Shown one piece after another: positions 1-5,638 of a stretch of 7,162 nt of DNA. A model generated the notes under the pieces. That model did no database searches. It saw nothing but the letters and a program-made list of their open reading frames with translations, and was not told where the DNA came from. The DNA is from Burkholderiales bacterium (lineage in GTDB: Bacteria > Pseudomonadota > Gammaproteobacteria > Burkholderiales > Burkholderiaceae_C), in NCBI GenBank assembly GCA_947474415.1, contig CANJKD010000113.1:1-7162 (forward strand), read 5' to 3'. Each line of letters begins with the position of its first letter. The stretch's first letter is position 1. The position numbers and the translations under genes were made by a program.

Positions 1-1
1 G

Positions 2-1000
2 ATCTTCGCCATCGTCATCATCGGCTGGCTGGTCGGCAAGCTCCGGTGGCTCAGCCCGGCCTCAAGTGAGGCAAGTGAGGGCCGCGATGGCAACGGCAAC
101 GCCATCAAACCAAGCGATCCGGCCCGCGTGCTCGCGAACGCCGCCTACTACATCTTCGTGCCCGCGCTGCTGTTCCGCACCACCGCGCGAATCGAGTTCA
201 AGACCATGCCCTGGGGCACGCTGGTGGCGGTGTTTGTGCCGCTGCTGGCCATGCTGACCGGCGTGTACGTCTGGCAGCGCCGCGCCAACCGCAGCGGCGC
301 GCTGCCGGTGGCCGCACCCAGCGTGCGTGCGCTCTCGGCATCGTTCGGCAACACGGTGCAGGTGGGCATCCCGATGGCCGCCGCGCTGTTCGGCGAAACC
401 GGCCTGGCCATCCACCTCGCGATCGTCAGCCTGCATGCGCTGGTACTGCTGACGCTGACCACGGCGCTGGTCGAACTCGACCTCGCGCATGCGCAACGCC
501 GGCTCGGCGGCGCCGGCACGCACCTGGCGGCCGCACTGATCACCACGGCGCGCAGCACCATCATTCACCCGGTGGTGCTGCCGGTGCTGATCGGCCTCAG
601 CTGGAACGCGCTTGGCCTGCTGCTGCCGGCCGTTGCCGACGAGATCCTGCAGACGCTGGGCCAAGCGGTGGTACCGCTGTGCCTGGTGCTGATCGGCATG
701 TCGCTGGCCTACTACGGGGTGCAGGGCGCAGTGCGGGCTGCGATCTGGTTGTCAGCGCTGAAGCTGCTGCTGCTGCCAGCCCTGGTGCTCGCGGTGGCGC
801 ACTGGGGCTTCGCCCTCAGCGGCCTGCCACTCGCGGTGGTGGTGATGCTGGCCGCCCTGCCCATCGGCAGCAACGCGCTGATATTCGCGCAGCGCTACCG
901 CGCACTCGAAGCTGAAGCCACCTCCGCCACGGTGTTCTCGACGCTCGCGTTCGTCGTGACAGCGCCGTTGTGGCTGGCGGTGTTGGGGTGGCTGGGCTGA
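2..1000 (+). CDS. AEC-family (auxin efflux carrier-like) permease, 5' partial
   Basis: Inner-membrane transporter of the AEC/bile-acid-sodium symporter-like superfamily; the substrate cannot be told from sequence (family members carry small organic acids, among others). The frame is open from base 2, and the first residues already form a hydrophobic helix (IFAIVIIGWLVG) typical of AEC helix 1, so the true start lies upstream of the window. The GTG at 128 falls after this helix and is not the start. Family landmarks follow in order: YYIFVPALLFR in helix 2, SFGNTVQVGIPMAAALFGE with a downstream HALVLL (about bases 340-460), then several Leu/Ala/Val-rich helices and a hydrophobic end (APLWLAVLGWLG). 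The 3' end looks complete. The loop after helix 1 is long and polar and contains short tandem repeats. The TGA at 998-1000 directly abuts the dpp relic, so the original downstream neighbour has probably been lost. Confidence 0.88.
   Translation: MFAIVIIGWLVGKLRWLSPASSEASEGRDGNGNAIKPSDPARVLANAAYYIFVPALLFRTTARIEFKTMPWGTLVAVFVPLLAMLTGVYVWQRRANRSGALPVAAPSVRALSASFGNTVQVGIPMAAALFGETGLAIHLAIVSLHALVLLTLTTALVELDLAHAQRRLGGAGTHLAAALITTARSTIIHPVVLPVLIGLSWNALGLLLPAVADEILQTLGQAVVPLCLVLIGMSLAYYGVQGAVRAAIWLSALKLLLLPALVLAVAHWGFALSGLPLAVVVMLAALPIGSNALIFAQRYRALEAEATSATVFSTLAFVVTAPLWLAVLGWLG
63..100 (+). repeat. Short in-frame tandem repeats in the AEC gene
   Basis: CAAGTGAGG occurs twice in tandem (63-71 and 72-80), and GGCAAC occurs twice in tandem (89-94 and 95-100). 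Both units are multiples of three, so the AEC frame is kept; they encode SSEASE and GNGN in the loop between the first two membrane helices. Slippage-type expansion of a permissive loop is the simplest reading. Confidence 0.6.
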
Positions 1001-1003
1001 TGC

Positions 1004-1690
1004 GTGGGCCGCGACATCGCGACGATCCTCCAGGACCCCGTAGCGAGCCTGAACCCGTGCTTCACGGTCGCCTACCAGCTGATCGAAACCTTGCGCATCC
1101 ACGAAGGCGGCAGCCAACGCGAATTGCGCACCCGCGCGCTGCAACTGCTGCGCGATGTCGAGATCCCCGACGCCGAAAGCCGCCTCGACGCCTACCCGCA
1201 CCAGCTCCGCAGCGGCATGAGCCAGCGCGTGATGGTGGCGATTGCCATCGCCTGCAACCCGCGCCTGCTGATCGCCGACGAGCCCACCACTGCGCTCAAC
1301 GTGACGATCAAGGCGCAGATGCTGGCGCTGCCGCTGAAGCTGCAACGCGAGCACGGCATGGCGCTGGTGCTGATCACGCACGACCTCGGCGTGGTCGCCG
1401 AAGTGGCGCAGCGCGTGGCGGTGCTGTATGCCGGCCAGGTGGCGGAAACGGCCAGCGTGCCGCAGCTGTTCGACGCGCCGCGCCACCCTTACACCGAGGC
1501 ACTGTTGGCGGCGCTGGAAGGCGACCACGGCGTGCAGGCGCGTTGCTTCTTCCCATTGGCGCGCAACGCGGGCGCTGAACAAGCACTAGCCGGAATCCAC
1601 CGGCTTCCTGATACCCAGGGCCCTGGTGCGCGCGCTCGACGCTGTGTCGTTCACGCTCGCGGCCGGCAAGACGCTGGCGGTGGTCGGTGA
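1004..1690 (+). pseudogene. dppD-like peptide ABC transporter ATPase, truncated relic
   Basis: Remnant of the first ATPase of a dipeptide/oligopeptide ABC importer (DppD/OppD type). Numbering from GTG 1004: the Q-loop comes at once ([11 protein letters not shown], residues 8-18), then an altered signature (LRSGMSQRV, 68-76, where LSGGM is usual), intact Walker B (LLIADEP, 88-94), an altered D-loop (TALN for the usual TALD) and the H-loop (LITHDLG, 124-130). Walker A and roughly the first 80-90 residues are missing, so it should not bind ATP alone. After [12 protein letters not shown] (160-171) the usual oligopeptide-transporter C-terminal segment with its CxFxxRC-type cysteines is missing, and the text jumps to QARCFFPL (178-185), the normal tail. 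Homology ends near base 1558. The frame then runs on without meaning to TGA 1690, overlapping the dppF relic. GTG 1004 has no Shine-Dalgarno. A functional short protein is unlikely. Confidence 0.82.
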
Positions 1691-2385
1691 ATCGGGCTGC
1701 GGCAAAAGCGCGCTGGCGCGCGAGCTGACGACGATCGAGCCCGCCACGAGCGGCACGCTGCTGCTGAACGGCGCCGACGTGACGCAGGCCGACACGGCGC
1801 TTCAGCGCCGCCTGCGCCAACGGGTGCAGATGGTGTTCCAGAACCCCTTCGCGAGCCTGACCCCGCGCAAGAAGATCGGCCACGCGCTTGAAGAGCCGCT
1901 GCTCATCAACACGCCGCTCGCCGCTGCCGAACGTGGCGAGAAGGCGCGCGCGATGATGGCACGCGTCGGCCTGCGCCCCGAACACCACGCGCGTTACCCG
2001 CAGATGTTCTCAGGCGGCCAGCGCCAGCGCGTGGCGATCGCCCGGGCGCTGATGCTGGCACCCAGGGTCGTGGTGCTCGACGAACCAGTATCGGCGCTCG
2101 ATGTGTCGATCCAGGCCCAGGCGCTGAACCTGCTGATGGACCTGCAAGACGAAACGCGGGTCGCTTATGTGTTCATCTCGCACAACCTGGCGGCGGTGGA
2201 ACTGATCGCCGACGAGGTGCTGGTGATGTACCTCGGCAAGGTGGTCGAACAGGCACCGAAGGCCGTGCGGTTCAGCACGCCGCGCCACCCGACCACGCGC
2301 GCGCTGCGCCGCCGAAGTGCCGGCGCTCGAAGCGCTGGGCCAAGGGCAGTTCGTGGCCTGCCACCGGTTGCACGAACTGGCCTGA
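1602..2385 (+). pseudogene. dppF-like peptide ABC transporter ATPase, truncated and frameshifted relic
   Basis: Remnant of the partner ATPase (DppF/OppF type). Homology begins abruptly at [17 protein letters not shown], preceded in frame by TAG 1587-1589, so the normal N-terminus (about 20-30 residues) is gone; GTG 1626 is the first plausible start. Numbering from there: Walker [10 protein letters not shown] (21-29, Ala where Thr/Ser is usual), Q-loop FQNPFASLTPRKK (71-83), signature FSGGQRQR (128-135), Walker B VVVLDEP (148-154), D-loop SALD, H-loop FISHNL (183-188). After RHPTTRAL (220-227) the frame breaks: reading frame +1 from base 2305 gives CAAEVPALEALGQGQF then VACHRLHELA and TGA 2383-2385, which is the normal DppF tail. 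The intervening CxFxxRC-type segment (about 45 residues) is deleted and the deletion is not a multiple of three. In the broken frame translation continues to a stop at 2444. The core ATPase is nearly intact, so decay may be recent. Confidence 0.83.
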
Positions 2386-2387
2386 CG

Positions 2388-2401
2388 GGCCGGTGCCGGC
2401 C
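2388..2401 (+). other. Perfect inverted repeat after the dpp relic
   Basis: GGCCGG-TG-CCGGCC lies 3 nt after the original dppF stop. As RNA it would fold as a 5-bp GC stem with a GUGC loop. There is no following T-tract, so it is not a clear intrinsic terminator; it may be a weak terminator remnant or chance in GC-rich DNA. Confidence 0.3.
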
Positions 2402-2441
2402 ACGACGCATGGCCCCACGGGCAGGAAGCTGCGCGTCAAAA

Positions 2442-2447
2442 TAGAAT
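2442..2447 (+). promoter_or_regulatory. Candidate -10 element for the HiPIP gene
   Basis: TAGAAT matches the sigma-70 -10 consensus at five of six positions and lies in the only AT-rich stretch (about 2438-2480) between the dpp relic and the HiPIP gene. No convincing -35 is found 16-18 nt upstream. Transcription from here would give a leader of about 45-50 nt containing the AAAGGA ribosome site. Confidence 0.35.
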
Positions 2448-2490
2448 CTTGCCCTTCCGCTAGGCAATAGATATTTCTACCACCCAGCTC

Positions 2491-2496
2491 AAAGGA
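2491..2496 (+). promoter_or_regulatory. Shine-Dalgarno of the HiPIP gene
   Basis: AAAGGA lies 5 nt before ATG 2502. It is the clearest ribosome binding site in the window and fixes the HiPIP start. Confidence 0.65.
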
Positions 2497-2501
2497 AAAC
2501 C

Positions 2502-2807
2502 ATGGCCACAACCCGCCGCACTTTCATGATGACCGTCGCCGCCACAGGCGCTGCGCTGACAGCCAAGCTCGCCATGGCCCAGGCCAAGCTCGACGAAAAA
2601 GACCCGCAAGCCGCTGCGCTCGGCTATGTGGCCGACACCACCAAGGCCGATGCCAAGAAGTACCCGAAGCACGAGGCCACTCAGCTGTGCGGCAATTGCG
2701 CGCTGTACCAGGGCAAGGCCGACGACGCTGCCGGCAACTGCCCGCTGTTCGCCGGCAAGCAGGTTTATGCCAAGGGCTGGTGCAGCGCCTGGGCCAAGAA
2801 GGCTTGA
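2502..2807 (+). CDS. High-potential iron-sulfur protein (HiPIP), Tat-exported
   Basis: Small periplasmic electron carrier with one [4Fe-4S] cluster cycling between 3+ and 2+; in proteobacteria HiPIPs shuttle electrons between membrane complexes and terminal oxidases, photosynthetic reaction centres or oxidised-sulfur/iron enzymes. The 101-residue product begins with a twin-arginine signal ([17 protein letters not shown], about residues 3-19) ending in a plausible AMA-QA cleavage site at 26/27. The mature part of about 75 residues has the HiPIP cysteine pattern C63-x2-C66-x13-C80-x13-C94 and a Tyr at 42, a position usually Tyr in the family and packed on the cluster. The Tat route fits export of a folded cofactor protein. 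A good Shine-Dalgarno supports ATG 2502. The gene stands alone between the dpp relic and the hairpin block, so it is probably monocistronic. The family assignment is firm; the electron donor and acceptor are unknown. Confidence 0.95.
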   Translation: MATTRRTFMMTVAATGAALTAKLAMAQAKLDEKDPQAAALGYVADTTKADAKKYPKHEATQLCGNCALYQGKADDAAGNCPLFAGKQVYAKGWCSAWAKKA

Positions 2808-2809
2808 AT

Positions 2810-2908
2810 GGTGCCCCTCGTCCGGCGGGTACGCCGGACGGTCCCCCGAGGGGACGGCCGCCCGGCTTGGGGCGGCCCGGCGCTCGGGCGGTTGGTGCCC
2901 CTCGTCCG
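2810..2908 (+). repeat. Hairpin-rich REP-like intergenic block between HiPIP gene and proA
   Basis: A 15-bp direct repeat GGTGCCCCTCGTCCG occurs at 2810-2824 and 2894-2908, bounding a run of abutting inverted repeats: 2819-2840 (9-bp stem, GGTA loop), 2841-2855 (GTCCCC-CGA-GGGGAC) and 2856-2877 (GGCCGCCC-6 nt-GGGCGGCC). Competing pairings exist: 2814-2820 with 2847-2853, and 2858-2864 with 2885-2891. It starts 3 nt after the HiPIP stop. No T-tract follows, so a role in mRNA 3' protection or factor-assisted termination is as likely as intrinsic termination. Blocks of this style recur between genes in Burkholderiales; that this one is a dispersed repeat is inference. Confidence 0.65.
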
Positions 2909-2938
2909 TCACCCGGGCAGGCGAGCCACCGCGCCATG

Positions 2939-2967
2939 CTGCCATCCGTGGCCTGGTTTGCGACAAT
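2939..2967 (+). promoter_or_regulatory. Candidate proA promoter giving a leaderless mRNA
   Basis: CTGCCA (2939-2944, four of six to TTGACA), a 17-nt spacer, then GACAAT (2962-2967, four of six to TATAAT). Transcription starting 7 nt after the -10 would begin at or next to the A of ATG 2974. No Shine-Dalgarno is present before proA, as expected for a leaderless message. Confidence 0.45.
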
Positions 2968-2973
2968 CGGGCG

Positions 2974-4254
2974 ATGAACTCGACCGACCTGCAAGCCGTG
3001 ATCGCCCACATGGGCGCAGCGGCTCGCGCCGCCAGTTCGCGCATGGCGGCAGCCTCCACCGCTTCGAAGAACACCGCGCTGATCGCGCTGGCCCGCCTGC
3101 TGCGTGAGCAACCCGCAGCGCTTCAAGCTGCGAACGCCAAAGACATCGCAGCCGCCACTGCTGCCAACCTGGCTGCGCCGCTGGTCGACCGGCTCAAGCT
3201 CACGGCCGCCATCGTCGAGACCGTCGCGCAAGGCTGCGAACAGATCGCCGCGATGCCCGACCCCATCGGCGAAATCAGCGGCCTGGCGCTGCGCCCCAGT
3301 GGCATTCAGGTTGGCCACATGCGCGTGCCGCTGGGCGTGTTCGGCATGATTTACGAGAGCCGGCCGAACGTGACGATCGAGGCCGCGTCGCTGGCCATCA
3401 AGAGCGGCAACGCCTGCATCCTGCGCGGCGGCTCGGAAGCGATTCATTCCAACCTCGCGCTGTGGAAGCTGGTGCAGGTCGCCCTCACCGAGGCCGGCCT
3501 GCCGCCCGATGCGGTGCAACTGGTGCAGACCACCGACCGCGCCGCCGTGGGCTTTCTTGTCGCCTCCCCCGAAGCCGTCGACGTGATCATCCCGCGCGGC
3601 GGCAAGGGGCTGATCGAACGCGTCTCGCGCGAGGCGAAGGTGCCGGTCATCAAGCACCTCGACGGCAACTGCCATGTGTACGTTGACGCCAGCGCCGACC
3701 TGGAACTGGCGCTGCGCGTGACCGACAACGCGAAGACGCAGAAGTACAGCCCGTGCAACGCGGCCGAATCGCTGCTCGTGCACGAAGCCATCGCGCCGGC
3801 CTTTCTGCCGCGCATCGGCGCGCTGTTCGCGGCCAAGGGCGTCGAGATGCGCGGTGACGCGGCCGCGCTCGCGCTGCTGCAGGCGCTGCCCGGCGCCACG
3901 CTCGTACCGGCCACCGAGCAAGACTGGGCCGAGGAATACCTGGCGCCAGTCATCAGCGTGGCCGTGGTCGCCAGCCTCGATGGGGCAATAGCCCACATCA
4001 ACCGCTTCGGCTCGCACCACACCGACGCCATCCTCACCGACTCGCACACGAACGCGATGCGCTTTCTGCGCGAGGTCGATTCGGCCAGCGTGATGGTGAA
4101 CGCTTCCACCCGCTTTGCCGACGGCTTCGAATACGGCCTGGGCGCCGAGATCGGCATCAGCACCGACAAGTTCCACGCCCGCGGGCCGGTCGGCATCGAG
4201 GGGCTCACGTCGCTGAAGTGGGTCGTGCTCGGGCACGGCGAGGTGCGCAACTGA
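2974..4254 (+). CDS. proA: Gamma-glutamyl phosphate reductase (glutamate-5-semialdehyde dehydrogenase)
   Basis: Second step of proline synthesis: NADPH-dependent reduction of L-glutamyl 5-phosphate to glutamate 5-semialdehyde in the cytoplasm, after ProB. The product is 426 residues, the usual ProA length. Family motifs run in order: [16 protein letters not shown] (around residues 120-134), [36 protein letters not shown], the catalytic cysteine C261 in [24 protein letters not shown], and the C-terminal [18 protein letters not shown] and [13 protein letters not shown] blocks. ATG 2974 is chosen because the frame upstream reads through the hairpin block and HiPIP gene without ProA homology, and a promoter-like sequence ends just before it. 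No proB is visible here. No truncation or missing key residue was seen, in contrast with the neighbouring dpp relic. The TGA overlaps an ATG (TGATG) that begins a 14-codon mini-ORF leading into queC. Confidence 0.97.
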   Translation: MNSTDLQAVIAHMGAAARAASSRMAAASTASKNTALIALARLLREQPAALQAANAKDIAAATAANLAAPLVDRLKLTAAIVETVAQGCEQIAAMPDPIGEISGLALRPSGIQVGHMRVPLGVFGMIYESRPNVTIEAASLAIKSGNACILRGGSEAIHSNLALWKLVQVALTEAGLPPDAVQLVQTTDRAAVGFLVASPEAVDVIIPRGGKGLIERVSREAKVPVIKHLDGNCHVYVDASADLELALRVTDNAKTQKYSPCNAAESLLVHEAIAPAFLPRIGALFAAKGVEMRGDAAALALLQALPGATLVPATEQDWAEEYLAPVISVAVVASLDGAIAHINRFGSHHTDAILTDSHTNAMRFLREVDSASVMVNASTRFADGFEYGLGAEIGISTDKFHARGPVGIEGLTSLKWVVLGHGEVRN

Positions 4255-4298
4255 TGCGCTTGTGCACGTTGCACCTGCAGCACCGCGCCGTCGCATGA
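4254..4298 (+). other. 14-codon mini-ORF bridging proA and queC
   Basis: ATG 4254 overlaps the proA stop (TGATG), and the mini-ORF stop TGA 4296-4298 overlaps the queC start (ATGA at 4295-4298). The peptide would be [14 protein letters not shown], matching no family I know. The arrangement could pass ribosomes from proA to queC by stop-start coupling, since queC has no visible Shine-Dalgarno. A 5-bp hairpin GTGCA-CGT-TGCAC lies inside (4262-4274). It may equally be chance. Confidence 0.3.
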
Positions 4299-5005
4299 CC
4301 CGCCACACCGACCCGCGCCGTGCGCTGGTGCTGTTTTCCGGCGGACAAGACTCCACCGCCTGCCTGGCCTGGGCGCTGGCCCGCTACGCCCACGTCGAGA
4401 CCATCGGCTTCGACTACGGCCAGCGCCACTTGATCGAACTCGAATGCCGCATGGATGTGCGCGCGGCGCTGCAGGCCGAGTTCCCGCTGTGGGGCCACCG
4501 GCTGGGTGCCGACCACCTGATCGACCTGTCGGTGCTCGGCCAGATTTCCGACACAGCGATGACCGACGCGCGCGCCATCGAGCTGAACGCGCAAGGCATG
4601 CCCAACACCTTCGTGCCGGGGCGCAACCTGCTGTTCTTCAACTTCGCTGCGGCCATCGCGTACCGAAGGGCCCTGAGCGTGCTGGTGGGCGGCATGTGCG
4701 AGACCGACTTTTCAGGCTACCCCGATTGCCGCGACAACACGCTGCGCGCCTTGCAGGTCGCGATCAGCCTCGGGCTCGATGCCCCGATGACGCTCGAGAC
4801 GCCGCTGATGTGGCTCGACAAGGCGCAGACCTGGGGGCTGGCAGAGGAACTGGGTGGCGATGCACTGATCGACCTGACGGTCGAATACACCCACACCTGC
4901 TACCTCGGCGACCGCAGCCAGCGCCACGAGTGGGGCTACGGCTGTGGCCTGTGCCCGGCCTGCGACCTGCGGCGCAAAGGCTACGACGCCTGGGTTCGCA
5001 GCTGA
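4295..5005 (+). CDS. queC: 7-cyano-7-deazaguanine synthase
   Basis: Makes 7-cyano-7-deazaguanine (preQ0) from 7-carboxy-7-deazaguanine, ammonia and ATP in the queuosine tRNA-modification pathway. From ATG 4295 the product is 236 residues, the normal QueC length. It has the ATP-pyrophosphatase PP-loop SGGQDST (15-21), the downstream GFDYGQRH (38-45), TFVPGRN (105-111), [11 protein letters not shown] (135-145), and a zinc site of C202, C217, C220 and C223 in CYLGDRS...[14 protein letters not shown] 4295 is preferred to GTG 4262 because the extra eleven residues are not QueC-like. The gene follows proA by 40 nt and is probably co-transcribed with it, though the two act in different pathways. No queD, queE or queF is in the window. 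No defect was seen. Confidence 0.96.
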   Translation: MTRHTDPRRALVLFSGGQDSTACLAWALARYAHVETIGFDYGQRHLIELECRMDVRAALQAEFPLWGHRLGADHLIDLSVLGQISDTAMTDARAIELNAQGMPNTFVPGRNLLFFNFAAAIAYRRALSVLVGGMCETDFSGYPDCRDNTLRALQVAISLGLDAPMTLETPLMWLDKAQTWGLAEELGGDALIDLTVEYTHTCYLGDRSQRHEWGYGCGLCPACDLRRKGYDAWVRS

Positions 5006-5071
5006 AGCCGCTGCCCGTCGCGCTGCACCTCGCACTGTGCCTGGCACCGGGTTCGGTACAAACCGCTGCCG

Positions 5072-5077
5072 TAGAGT
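5072..5077 (+). promoter_or_regulatory. Weak -10-like element before the lemA-like gene
   Basis: TAGAGT (four of six to TATAAT) ends 7 nt before GTG 5085, the same geometry as the proA promoter, and would give a near-leaderless transcript. No -35 match is visible, so this is a weak call. Confidence 0.2.
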
Positions 5078-5084
5078 GCAGTCC

Positions 5085-5612
5085 GTGACCACACCGCAAA
5101 TCATTCTCTGGGCCGGCGCCGCCGTGCTGCTGTTCTGGGCCATCGGCGCCTACAACCGCCTGGTGCGGCTGCGCGGCGCCATCGTGCGCCAGTTCGTGCC
5201 GGTGGAATCGCAGCTCACCAAGCGCCAGGGCTTGCTGGCGCAACAGCTCGATGCGCTCGGGCCGGTGCTGCTGAACGCCACGCCCCGGCTCGATGCGCTG
5301 CGCGCCGCGTGCCAGCAATGCAGCGCCGCGTGCAGCCACGCCAAGGTCAGGCCCGGCGCGGTGGGCGCGATCACGAGCCTGCGACTGGCCGACGAGATTC
5401 TGGGCGACGCACGCGCGCGCCTGCCGGTACAGACGTTGACCGGCGTCGACCTGTCGGCACTGAACGCCCAACTCGCCGCCGCCGACACCACGCTGGCCTT
5501 CGCGCGGCACCAGTTCAACGCGGCCGTGATCGAGTACAACGATGCTGTGCGACAGTTCCCCACCCTGCTCATCGTCGGTCTGTTCGGGTTCCGTGCAGCG
5601 GGCACGTTTTGA
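5085..5612 (+). CDS. LemA-family membrane-anchored protein
   Basis: LemA proteins have a short periplasm-facing or cytoplasmic N-terminus, one membrane helix and a helical-bundle domain; their biochemical role is not settled, and their genes often sit beside M48 or TPM-domain genes. This 175-residue product has a helix at about 4-20 (PQIILWAGAAVLLFWAI), the family hallmark AYNRLVRLR (22-30), QL-KRQ-LL (43-51), and the classic C-terminal FNAAVIEYNDAVRQFPT plus LFGFR (154-170 region). GTG 5085 is chosen because it directly precedes the membrane helix and the frame upstream overlaps queC in a non-homologous way. Odd point: the middle carries a cysteine-rich stretch AACQQCSAACSH (C76, C79, C83, H85), not usual for LemA as I know it. 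The next gene starts 26 nt downstream and resembles the usual M48 partner, so an operon is likely. Confidence 0.83.
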   Translation: MTTPQIILWAGAAVLLFWAIGAYNRLVRLRGAIVRQFVPVESQLTKRQGLLAQQLDALGPVLLNATPRLDALRAACQQCSAACSHAKVRPGAVGAITSLRLADEILGDARARLPVQTLTGVDLSALNAQLAAADTTLAFARHQFNAAVIEYNDAVRQFPTLLIVGLFGFRAAGTF

Positions 5613-5638
5613 AGTTCAAGCCCGTCCCCTCTACACCC

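Noticed and set aside
128..1000. GTG 128 as the AEC start
   Set aside because: A typical AEC first helix is encoded in the same frame upstream, back to the window edge.
752..1582. A 276-codon - strand frame over the AEC 3' end and the dppD relic
   Set aside because: Gln/His/Arg-rich shadow translation typical of antisense frames; the + strand has clear homology.
2810..2908. A CRISPR array
   Set aside because: Only two repeat copies, short repeat length, and the space between is itself inverted repeats rather than a unique spacer.
2626..2973. An upstream extension of proA through the hairpin block
   Set aside because: The extra residues have no ProA homology and overlap the HiPIP gene; normal ProA length starts at ATG 2974.
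2524..4356. A 610-codon open frame on the - strand across the HiPIP gene and proA
   Set aside because: It is antisense to two clearly homologous genes and its translation is Arg/Gly/His-rich with no family features; long antisense frames are expected with this GC bias.
5006..5084. An intrinsic terminator after queC
   Set aside because: Only a 4-bp GTGC-CTG-GCAC stem is visible and there is no T-tract.
5309..5638. An N-terminal extension of the M48-like gene overlapping lemA
   Set aside because: The extra sequence is an out-of-frame reading of lemA, with low-complexity Arg/Pro/Ala composition.
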